Shown: positions 55,579 to 64,000 of the stretch, piece by piece
How the letters are laid out: each line of letters begins with the position of its first letter
Position numbering within the stretch: the first letter of the stretch is position 1
Source of the DNA: Cheiracanthium punctorium
Taxonomy: Eukaryota; Arthropoda; Arachnida; Araneae; Cheiracanthiidae
Length of the DNA stretch: 64,000 bases
Direction of reading: 5' to 3'
NCBI GenBank assembly: GCA_038373885.1
Contig: JAWZYV010000158.1
Span: 284,683-348,682 of the forward strand
Position numbers and translations under genes: made by a program
The notes under the pieces: model-generated
What the model was told of the DNA's origin: nothing
The model's database searches: none
What the model saw: only the letters and a program-made list of their open reading frames with translations

Positions 55579-56243
55579 TTTGGATAATTTTCAGTCAGCC
55601 GATAAAAAGCCAAATTATTGAAACAAGCGCCAACAGCAAACAAATCTAACGAGAATCACTGAGCATCATTTCCAGTACAGAATTCTTTCATCTGCATTTC
55701 TATATTTTGGAATTTTAATTTAATTCCACATGTTTTTCCCATTTCCATATTTTTAACAGACGATTAATTCAATAAACATACAAATTTCTTTTTAGTCGTG
55801 ATACTTTTATACATTGTAATTTGTATATAAGTACTTTTTTTATGCACTAATCAACATTTTCGGCTTTGTTTTGAGGACCAATGATGTTTTTAGTCTTTTA
55901 ATATCGCCAAGAAAAAATTGTTGGTGGGATTTACGCCCGGCTAATCGAAAAATACCATAGTTTGGCCCCACATATGTTAGTGTTGAAAGTTAATTGCATA
56001 GTTTTACTGATCAGAAACTTAAGTAATACAAAGGGACGAGGTTCAACTGCACACGCCAACAGCTATCAATCAAATCGAGGGGCGAGTTGCACCGGAATCC
56101 ATATCTTGCTCCTCTCGAAAATATACTACCGCTGGTCTTTGCGACGCCCCAAAAAAACATCACTGGGTCCGACTATCGCTGTAGGGGCCCCTCGAAAATA
56201 TGCTACTGCTAGCACTTTGCGAGGCCCCAAAAAACATCACTGG
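55579..56243 (+). other. Intron 3 sequence, nothing recognised
   Basis: AT-rich, then a segment at 56095-56240 with repeated GAAAATATGCTAC and GGCCCCAAAAAACATCACTG words (also near 56440). No gene. Confidence 0.5.
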
Positions 56244-56396
56244 CAAGGGACCCAGTGAGGGACTAGGGGATCCCCCCCCCCTCCGAAACTTAAAATTTTG
56301 TTCACAAAACAATAATAATGAAGCCATTTTGTGAATAGCCTTTTTCACCTCTTGGTCCCCCCCCCCCGGAATTTTTTTTTTCTGGGTACGGCCCTG
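56244..56396. mobile_element. hAT MITE, CAAGGGACCCAG ends
   Basis: 153 bp, left CAAGGGACCCAGTGAGGG, right CTGGGTACGGCCCTG. Perfect duplication ATCACTGG at 56236-56243 and 56397-56404. Related to 39266. Confidence 0.88.
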
Positions 56397-56404
56397 ATCA
56401 CTGG

Positions 56405-57581
56405 GTCCGGTCGTCGCTCTATACGGTCTCTTCGAAAATATGCTACCGCTGTCCCTTTGCAAGACTGCAGGGTTCCTCCATGATTGTCCCCCTCCCTTCC
56501 ATTTCGTGGCCGTGGATTAAATTCATCAGCGGTGCAGCTCGCACTTTTCACCTTTCACGCGTTGCAACTAACCCATTCCCGTACAAAGGAAGTATTAATC
56601 AATGGAAAAAGAAAGCGCATCAAGTTTATGCACTGTAATGCTAATGACTGTGAAGTTTTAACGGGAATCGCATGCGGTAAGAGAATTTGAATTCCAAATA
56701 AAAGGAGAATCCGGAATATGTCCCACGTACAACATCTTCCGGAGCTATTTTTTCTTTCACTTATCTCTCAAAAGAAACCAATTTCCAATTATACCTGCGT
56801 TTGCGATGACAATAAGTAAGTCTCAAAGACAAACATTCAAAAAAATTGAATATTATTGAGGCAGCTAGTTTTTCAATTGTGCGTCGCAGAAAAGTAGTGT
56901 TCGATCATCCATGATTTGACATTTTATATTAATTTTTTATTTAAATTTTATACTTTGAAAAGACAGGCAAAATAACTGTGCAGCATTGAAGAAACCTGGC
57001 CAGTAAAGCAATGAAATAAACAGAGAAATGTGTGAAAACACGCTTTGCCGCTTTTTAAATATATGGCTTTGCTAAATTATACCTCATTTCTCCTATCGTT
57101 GACACTTAGCAAATAACTGGAAAATTAATGCATAAGGGCGTATTTGTACACACTCGCAGCTGACGTAATAGAACAAAATAAAAAAACGTTATAAGCAATT
57201 TTATAGAGGTATAAGCAATAATTATTCAGAGGTTTAATATATTATAGTCGAATTTTTCGACCACTGGGTGAACACTAGTATTTCATTAAAAGAATTGAAT
57301 TGAATTAAACCGTTACACCCAGAATTTTCCTTTCTTGATTCACCATTTTCTTAAACACAATTTTCCATGAAAATAAATATAAATACAGACAAGCAAAAAA
57401 CATAAACAAATAAAATGTGTAATTGATGTGCCTGTTTTGAGAAAAACTGCGTTTACCAATACATGAGATATTTAATAATATAAATCTCTATTCCATATAG
57501 TTAATTTTTCATAGCTGTCAAATCTTATTTTATTATCATAAATTATACAAATTTTATTGATTTAGATTTTATGCTTTTTAG
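56405..57581 (+). other. Intron 3 remainder to the exon 4 acceptor
   Basis: No gene or delimited repeat recognised. Ends with a T-rich tract and acceptor TTTTTAG before 57582. Confidence 0.6.
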
Positions 57582-57743
57582 GATCTAGAAGATGAAAAAG
57601 ATAAATTAGGATTGTCTGAAGAACAACTGTCATATGTCAGAGGACACATGATGAAAGAGCTAAAACCTCCTACTGTTATACCATTTTTAAGAACAGTAAT
57701 TCAAGTTGGTTGGAACTATGTAAAGAAAGCTACAGGCAGCTAA
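57582..57743 (+). CDS. MsrA-like methionine sulfoxide reductase, exon 4
   Basis: Last coding exon, residues 177-229, in phase 0 after exon 3, ending at TAA 57741-57743. The product is charged (DLEDEKDKLGLSEEQ) and then ends KKATGS. It has no cysteine, so the canonical C-terminal resolving cysteines of MsrA are absent. A C-terminal extension of this kind replaces the GYCG tail. No signal peptide, membrane segment or targeting motif is evident in the whole 229-residue product, so a cytosolic location is likely but inferred. Confidence 0.88.
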   Translation, partial: DLEDEKDKLGLSEEQLSYVRGHMMKELKPPTVIPFLRTVIQVGWNYVKKATGS

Positions 57744-57899
57744 AATTATTCCAGTGTTTTTAAAAAGCAAGATTGAAGCCGTAAATGGAAACCATTAAAA
57801 ACTTTAAATCACAGAATTGAGGTACAGTCGGGTTGATGTGTGGCAGAAAAGATCGTTGTTTACCTGTATGTAATTTTTCTTCAGAACTATTAAACTTTT
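57744..57899 (+). terminator. Presumed 3' UTR with ATTAAA polyadenylation signals
   Basis: ATTAAA occurs at 57794-57799 and 57889-57894; no AATAAA lies nearby. Either could direct polyadenylation. The choice cannot be made from sequence alone. Confidence 0.4.
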
Positions 57900-57997
57900 T
57901 TAGAGGTGTAATATTTTCATACTTACTAGTCTAAACTTACAGTGATATAGAAATATCAGCTAAATTATAAATTTTCATAATATCTTACGCTGCAGAT

Positions 57998-58172
57998 CAT
58001 GGGCGCCGGCAGCATAGGGTGCCCCCCCTGGATTTTTGTATGCAGTGTTTTCCCTTGCTTTTTTGTTCTTTTCAACAGGGTAACCATACGTTGAAGTAGT
58101 CCTTGCACCCCCCCCCCTGGAGTAGTCTTCGCCACCCCCTCCCCCCTGGGAAATATTCTGGCGGCGCCTGTG
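57998..58172. mobile_element. hAT MITE, CATGGGCGCCGGCAG ends
   Basis: 175 bp, ends CATGGGCGCCGGCAGCATAG / CTGGCGGCGCCTGTG. Perfect duplication CTGCAGAT at 57990-57997 and 58173-58180. Same family as 49067. Confidence 0.92.
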
Positions 58173-58180
58173 CTGCAGAT

Positions 58181-59207
58181 TAAAGCATATTGAAAATTGA
58201 CCTTTCTGAGGATCAAATGAAAGAAAATCCGACGAAATCATCGCATTTCCGAAAATCATAATTATTTTCTGTGCACTTCATCTAAACTTAGTTTATTTCA
58301 AAGAGCTACCATACTGAAATGATACTAAGGTTTAGCAATTTCAAGTCAAACGTTTGAGATATCACCAAGCTGAGTTCAGTTTTAAAGATTTATTTTTAGC
58401 ACTTAATTTGGCGATATTTCGTCAAAAGCTGACGAGTTTGAGATAGTTCGCTAGATTTTGGGCATAGCCACAATAGTAATTGGCCGCAGACTTTTAATGA
58501 ATTGAAGGTATCTATAGACCTTAATGTATTGAAAGTCTTTTGGGCGACCCTACAAATAAATTACCCACTCGACTGCAATCAAAACAAGAAAGATAGATCA
58601 TGCAAAACTCATCGATTATAGAACAATTTCTAACATAACAATATTTTGCACCATATTTAGCTACGTATTGTGCTTAAAACTGGCGAGACTCTGTTAAAGG
58701 ACTTTAAAAGTGATCAGTGAAGATTTTTTTTTTTTTTTTTTTTTTTTTTAGATCTGCCAATCTAAAATTAATGTCACATACGCCAAAGAACCCTAGATTG
58801 AAGTTTTGTTGCCTATAAATTGGTTAATTAGAGCGCGGGATACAAATTTTCGAAATTTCCATTAAAATCGCCAAAACTCATTGTTTTCACATTGCGATTT
58901 TTTTACTTCTCGCTAAAAATGAAAATATCGTTAAACTGGGTTCAATTTTCGATTTTTTAAAAAAATTATATATTTGACGATTTATCATCAAAAGTCGCCA
59001 AGCTAGGCAAGTTGTAGCGCAATTTTTGGGGGAGGCATATGATGACCATCGTCGGGCCATTGTCTAATTATATGGGAGGATGGTATTGTGCTTAAAATGG
59101 TGTCTCTAATGAATGTCTCTAAAATTACCATTGACTGTAATGTATTAGAATTCGTTTGTTTTCCTATTTTCGATGGAGAGCTACATTCTGTAATCTTTAA
59201 TAACATG
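58181..59207 (-). repeat. Diverged Helentron-like units
   Basis: From about 58400 it matches the 45.6-46.2 kb and 63.4-63.7 kb repeats: TTGGCGATATTTCG, ATAGACCTTAATGTATTGAA, TTTTGGGCGACCCTACAAAT. A T-run lies near 58725. No gene. Confidence 0.55.
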
Positions 59208-59477
59208 CAAGGTGATCAGAAAATAAGTATACACCTAAAAAATTAATATTTCACGGAATAATGTAGGAAGAGAGACAAAAATTGGCACACATGCTTGGAA
59301 TGACATGGGGTTTTATTACAACCTCAAAAAAGAAAAAGTTCCAAAAATGGCCAACAGATAGCGCTGGACAGCAAAATATCCGTGACACTGCATGAGAATA
59401 TTGCATAAAAGGAGCTGTAACGAGAGGGAATCAGATGCATTAGCATCGCAGCATGTTGACGTTACCGAAATAATTCA

Positions 59478-60200
59478 TTGTTATTGAAGCTGTACTATCA
59501 CAATGGGAAATCTGCTACTGCAGCTTTACGATATTACGATAAGAAGAGTATTCGCAGAGCCATTGCTTTTTTTTTTTTTTTTTTAAGTGGGTGGGTAGGG
59601 ATGTCGTTAAACTGCCAAGTCAAATATCGGTTTTCAACAACTTCCTTGTATCAACAATATTACTAATTTTTTAATTTTGCCGACTGGATTTGCGTAATTT
59701 TGTCAGTGTACCAGAAACAGAAAGTAAGTTATTGTTTTCGTTAAAATTATTTCACCAATTTTGCTAACAAGATACCTAATTTTTGCCAAGTTTTTGCGAG
59801 GGGAGACTCTCCCCCCAGGGGCGTAGCCAAGGGGGGGGGTTAGGGGGGTCATAACCCCCCCCCCTATGAGGAATTTTTTGCCATACAAAATGTATATTCT
59901 TCACTACATTATCACACACACGTATACATATATATGAGTTTTAGTAGTCGTAACCCCCCCCCATGAAAAATTTCTGGCTACGCCCCTGCTCCCCCCTATC
60001 CCCCTTTAGCAAGGGCCCTGGGTATTCGAATGGGTAAAGATTCTTTGACAGGTTCAGCTGTGAAGAGAATTATTTCAAAGTTTGAATCCACGGACTGTTT
60101 AGATGACGTTCTCCGTAGCAGCCGAGAGCACAAGTGTTAATGCTGCTCAGACAGTTCAGGAAGAAATGGAGATTGCTGACAGTGCTGGTCACAACATTGT
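59478..60200 (+). pseudogene. Transposase N-terminal fragments (DUF4817-like)
   Basis: Two pieces: LKLYYHNGKSATAALRYYDK at 59480 and MGKDSLTGSAVKRIISKFES from about 60032. Their order and content match the DUF4817-type DNA-binding N-terminus of mariner-like transposases (alternating helix and KFEETG motif). They are separated by an insertion of about 0.45 kb from the T-run at 59568 to about 60020, and followed by frame breaks. No catalytic domain. Confidence 0.65.
59816..59988 (+). mobile_element. hAT MITE family A
   Basis: 173 bp, CAGGGGCGTAGCCAAGG / TGGCTACGCCCCTG. CTCCCCC-type flanks lie on both sides; the exact register is ambiguous in the C-run. Confidence 0.88.
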
Positions 60201-60473
60201 CCCTCGACTAAAGATACTATTGAAGAATGACGGTCGACATGTTGGGCATTTGTTCTGAAGAACATCATTTTCGCTTTGTTATAATTTTTTATGCTAATTA
60301 TTACTTTTCTTATCACGTGAAGCGCCATCTGTCGGACATTTTTTGAATTTTTTTGGTGGCTGCAATAGAACCCGATGTCATTCCAAGCATTTGTGTCAAT
60401 TTTTACCTCTCTTCCTACATTATTCTGTGAATTGTTAATTTTTCAAATGTATACTCATTTTCTGATCACCCTG

Positions 60474-60785
60474 TATCTCAATTTTGATTCGCTTGAAATA
60501 ACCGAATATCCCTAATATACGCTTTAAAGAATGACTGCCCACAGAGAGTAATGTATAGGAATTATTTTGCTTGCTTCTGTAAAGGGACTATAAATGCTAC
60601 ACAAACCATTTTCAATAAATAGGATGTATAATCCACTGCCACTGAATAAGAATAATACACATAAATTTCGTACTAATCGAGGCATATTTACGGCAGTTGA
60701 GTACGGACGGACCGACAGACAAACCGAACCACTTTCAACCTTATTGAAAAGCATTAAAAAAGTGATACACAATTAAATCCTATCA
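60474..60785 (+). other. 3' flank, nothing recognised
   Basis: Contains a diverged ATAATGTATAGGAATT/ACTATAAATG unit like those at 46.1 kb. No gene. Confidence 0.5.
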
Positions 60786-61050
60786 TCATATATATTATTT
60801 CTCAAAGGTGTTTTTTTCTGGCGCGGCTAGATCTCATTAAATACTTGACCAAAAAAAAAATAGATAAAATACCCAGTTAAAGATTATAATGTCTACTTTT
60901 GACGAAAAATATGTAAAAATTCCGGAAAAAAATCTTTTTGTTAATAAAAAATAAATAAATAAAGAAATCATATATATTATTTCTCAAATATGTTTTTTTC
61001 TGGCGTGGCTAGATCTCATTAAATACGTGACCAAAAAATTAAAATGTAAC
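60786..61050. repeat. Partial copies of the GGGCGCGGCTAGATC family
   Basis: TCATATATATTATTTCTCAA occurs at 60786 and 60968, 182 bp apart. Each is followed by CTGGCG(C/T)GGCTAGATCTC, the inner part of the 61391 element's end. Between them lie AAAATACCCAGTTAAAG and CTACTTTTGACGAAAA, shared with that element's interior. Confidence 0.7.
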
Positions 61051-61390
61051 AGACTCCATGGTTTCAGGTTGCCATGGAGTCAGATGAATTGAATATACTT
61101 TCTTTAAAAATGAGTGGCAACGACAGATAAAAATGTAAGAAAAATAGAACAGCTGGGAGTTGTTATTATGTTTTTTGTATAGATTGGATGGATGATTGAA
61201 GGTAACTAGAAATACAGGTTTTTTTGTAAATAGTTTGTAAAATAAATATTTAAATGAGGTTAAAAGAACTTCTTATTTTGTCTTTTCAATAATTCAGTGA
61301 GTTGTATTCATCAGTCGCCAGCAGAATATTTTGTTCTATGCCATTTTCATGAAGGTTTAACGACATTTTTCTGGCGCTCCCTGTCAGGCG

Positions 61391-61740
61391 GAATTGAAAC
61401 GGGCGCGGCTAGATCTAATTAAATACGTGACCAAAAAAATGTACTTTAACTGTTTTATTTAACCTCTTTAAAAACAATATTAGCACTTTACAATTTGCAT
61501 CACTGATCTCTATATCGAAGATGGCGCTTCTTACATTTAAAGTTGAATATATCGGTAGTATTAGGGCTATTCAAACGCCATCCTCTGTACATTTTTGCAT
61601 TTCATAGAGACTAAAAAACATGTGTCACCAACAGGTGGCGCTGTTTTCGTCAAAAGTAGAAATTATAAGCTTTAACTGGGTATTTTATTTATTGATTGAT
61701 TTACGTATTTAATGAGATTTAGCCGCGCCCGTTTCAATTC
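61391..61740. mobile_element. TIR element GAATTGAAACGGGCGCGGCTA
   Basis: 350 bp. The terminal 37 bp are inverted with two or three mismatches; the outer 20 bases GAATTGAAACGGGCGCGGCT are perfect. No convincing target duplication (AGGCG left, TCATG right). Non-coding, superfamily unknown. Confidence 0.75.
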
Positions 61741-61937
61741 TCATGCCCGTTCAATTTCTGTTAAAATAAATGTCTACTTATTGAATGATTTCCAATCAAA
61801 CATCTAACTGACCCCTGAAAATATTTTACAGAATATTATGCACTTATAGACACATTTATTCATTTTCACACTATAATATTTACAGTTGTAGTATTAAATA
61901 CGATATTGTGTCCGAAATTTTCGCACTGGTCAGCTAG

Positions 61938-62690
61938 TTAATATTATAAATGTCAATGTTTGTATGTATGTTTTTTACGCTTCCAAGCTGAAACGGTTTC
62001 ATGGATTTGGATGAAATTTGGAAGTTAAAGACAGTTAAAGTCCTGAATTAACAAACAGGTTACTTTTTATCGTGCGAAAAAAACACTGTTCCTATAATAT
62101 ACAAAAGAACTATCTTTTATCCAGAAAAGAAGAAAAAAAAAAAAGAATAGAATTGAGCTTTTTTTTTACAAAGCCGTCGACAGATAACGCAAACTTTTAG
62201 AATACGCAGTTTTTAATAAACAAAACCACCTTATTAAGTTTTTCCTCCTGACGTGGATTTTTAAGTGGGTAACGGTCCAAGCATACACATCCGAAATACA
62301 TGTTACACAAACAAACAAACAAAAAATAAGTTTTTTGAAGCTTCAAAGCCGTCGACAGATAACGCAAACTTTTAGAATACGCAGTTTTTAATAAACAAAA
62401 TCACCTGAATAAGTTTTTCCTCCTGACGTGGATTTTTAAGTGGGTAACGGTCCAAGCATACACATCCGAAATACATGTTACACAAACAAACAAACAAAAA
62501 ATAAGTTTTTTGAAACTTCAAAGCCGTCGACAGATAACGCAAACTTTTAGAATACGCAGTTTTTAATAAACAAAATCACCTGAATAAGTTTTTCCTCCTG
62601 ACGTGGATTTTTAAGTGGGTAACGGTCCAAGCATACACATCCGAAATTCATGTTACACAAAAAATAAGTTTTTTGAAGCTTCATTCAGTT
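61938..62690 (+). mobile_element. Helitron-like repeat with 175-bp tandem units
   Basis: The start TAATATTATAAATGTCAATG is followed by a TG-rich stretch and AAACGGTTTCATGGATTTGG, a layout like other Helitron-like 5' ends. It directly follows CTAG at 61934-61937. AAGCCGTCGACAGATAACGC recurs at 62171, 62346 and 62521, period exactly 175 bp. Units 2 and 3 are nearly identical apart from a 12-bp CAAACAAACAAA deletion. No 3' terminus recognised. Confidence 0.7.
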
Positions 62691-63096
62691 CGAATTATGC
62701 ATTTTTCTGTGCGTCTTTCTCCCCTTCTATTTCTAATGTATTACATCCAGAAAAAGGATGTTAGAAATATCAATTTTAATTTTGTTTAATCACTTTCATG
62801 AATAATGGTACACCTTCTAACTTAATGGAATAAGGAAAGAAAATAGGGAAATGATACGCTTTTAATATATAGTAGATATGATATTATGCGCATGGATATG
62901 AAACACTTTTAATATATAGCACTTTAGTGCGTATTTAAAATCTGAAAGTGTTCCAGATTTTCTTACTTTTTTTTTTTCCTTTCCGTTTTTTTGATAACGT
63001 CCGATATTTCTAGAAGCTCTTCAGAATTAATACAGGACGAAAATAATTTGTACAGCTTTGTAGGTTTTTATCACTAAACCATCTTCTTTTTGTAAC
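62691..63096 (+). other. Nothing recognised
   Basis: AT-rich sequence with a short direct repeat of TTTAATATATAG words near 62860-62920. No gene. Confidence 0.5.
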
Positions 63097-63249
63097 CAGG
63101 GGCGGCCCGACACGGTAAGCAAGGTGAGCATCGCATCGGGGTGCCGGCTTCGAAGGGGCGTCATGCCGAACTCAAAAACTAAGTAGAGCATAAAAGGGGG
63201 CGTTTTTTTACGTTAGCAGGGGGTGCCACTTACCCTAGGGCCGCCCTTG
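63097..63249. mobile_element. hAT MITE, CAGGGGCGGCCCG ends
   Basis: 153 bp, ends CAGGGGCGGCCCGACACGG / CTAGGGCCGCCCTTG. Perfect duplication TTTGTAAC at 63089-63096 and 63250-63257. Confidence 0.92.
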
Positions 63250-63257
63250 TTTGTAAC

Positions 63258-64000
63258 CATCCTAATTTTAAGTTCCATTCAGAATCTGAGATATTTCAGT
63301 GACAAGGAACCCGGTGAAAAGCACAAGACTTATTCAGATGGCGAACCAACTAGTCACCGGAGGCGGCTAGTGTTACAATAATTTTCAATGCAAAATCTCA
63401 GCATTATATGTTAAAAGTATTAGAGTTGTGAGTAATACGTAATTATTTTAGGCCCCAAATTGGCGATATTTAGGCAAAACTCACCAAGATCAATGACATT
63501 TGTGGTTGGCGAGAGTTTGGTCATGACCCAAACAATGACTGATTATAGACATAATGTATTAACGATGTCTATAGACCTTAATGTGTTCAAATTCTTTTGG
63601 TTAATCTGTAAATAAGCTATCCAGTAGATTGAATTCAAAATGGCATGTGCGCAAGTGGATATTACAGCAATTCTAAGTATAAACTTTTAACAATCTACAA
63701 CTGATATTTTCGAGATAGGTGAATTACGTATACCCTCTCAAAAAGTATTAGAGTAAGGAAATAAAATCGTTGGTTTCATATCTCTCTATTCTAAAAAAAA
63801 TCTGGAGTGACTCCACTCGACTTTCCGAACATTTGATATTTGCAGTGTACACTGCAAAAAATAATCGTAAAAATACAGAACTATTCTGTCATTTTTCAAC
63901 AGAAAAAAAAATGTTAACAGAATTTAACTTTGTTTTCCACGTAAACTTGCTATATTTTATGTTATAAAACGGATTTTGGATAAAATAGTTTTATAACAGC
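63258..64000 (-). repeat. Helentron-like units and terminal motif
   Basis: 63430-63740 repeats the 45.6-kb layout (AATTGGCGATATTTAGG, ATAGACCTTAATGTGTTCAA, GATATTACAGCAATTCTAAG). TCTGGAGTGACTCCACTCGA and CTTTCCGAACATTTG follow at 63801-63835, the inverse of the end seen at 36446-36480. The last 170 bp show nothing further. Confidence 0.55.

Larger units (their letters stand above)
59208..60473. mobile_element. Deleted mariner-like element, TIR about 110 bp
   Basis: Left end CAAGGTGATCAGAAAATAAG. The right end read inward is CAGGGTGATCAGAAAATGAG, with similarity continuing about 110 bp (GAATAATGTAGGAAGAGAG, GCTTGGAATGACAT). TA follows the right end; the left flank TG is a mutated or lost TA. 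The interior keeps transposase fragments (59478-59570 and 60028-60200), separated by a poly-T-headed insertion that holds a family-A MITE. Confidence 0.75.

Noticed and set aside
61934..61937. CTAG before the 175-bp repeat as a Helitron 3' end
   Set aside because: No convincing hairpin precedes it, so I did not call a separate element terminus there.

Overview
The window is eukaryotic and almost certainly from an arthropod. A chelicerate such as a spider is my best guess, but the sequence does not prove it. Reasons: one protein gene is split into four short exons with consensus GT/AG splice sites and introns of about 33, 18 and 4 kb; base composition is AT-rich; the rest is a dense, nested collection of BEL/Pao, Helitron-like, hAT, Tc1/mariner, Harbinger-like and SINE-type repeats. 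There are no operons, ribosome binding sites, CRISPR arrays or other prokaryotic structure.

Host gene. One gene on the + strand spans 2137-57743. Its exons are 2137-2282, 35109-35360, 53195-53324 and 57582-57743, and their phases join exactly into a 229-residue protein. It is a divergent peptide-methionine sulfoxide reductase A (MsrA-like). The catalytic cysteine is kept (ACFW), as are GYAGG, HTE, QYRSAI and YHQKY. The usual Asp just before QYRS and the classic C-terminal resolving-cysteine segment are missing, and a different C-terminal extension is present. All other content lies upstream of, inside the introns of, or just downstream of this gene.

Upstream (1-2136): a tRNA-derived SINE (18-288) and a hAT-type MITE (1215-1833) that ends about 300 bp before the start codon.

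Intron 1 (2283-35108): a Helitron-like 3' end (to 3319), a foldback (8928-9250), a tRNA-His-like pseudogene, a TIR element with CCCAGACAGCACA ends (11082-12713) carrying a SINE, a 5.4-kb composite hAT element (12973-18339) carrying a large foldback and several MITEs, a Helitron-like element (to 19978) abutting a 5'-truncated, decayed BEL/Pao retrotransposon (19979 to about 25.8 kb), and an 8-kb field of Helitron-like elements built from tandem units of about 145 bp (26.7-34.8 kb).

Intron 2 (35361-53194): a repeat with 173-bp tandem units, a 4.75-kb hAT relic with traces of transposase nested in a TA-flanked MITE (38601-43801), a BEL integrase relic interrupted by a hAT MITE, a second 173-bp array interrupted by a deleted mariner, a 3.8-kb hAT-type element (48115-51929) carrying a (CAA)n-tailed retroposon, and several MITEs. 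Intron 3 (53325-57581) and the 3' flank hold a third CCCAGACAGCACA element, more hAT MITEs, a deleted mariner-like element (59208-60473) and a 175-bp tandem array (62.2-62.7 kb).

Most elements were delimited by reading terminal inverted repeats and target-site duplications directly, many of them perfect 8-mers. The nesting gives a relative insertion history. No autonomous intact transposon was found.
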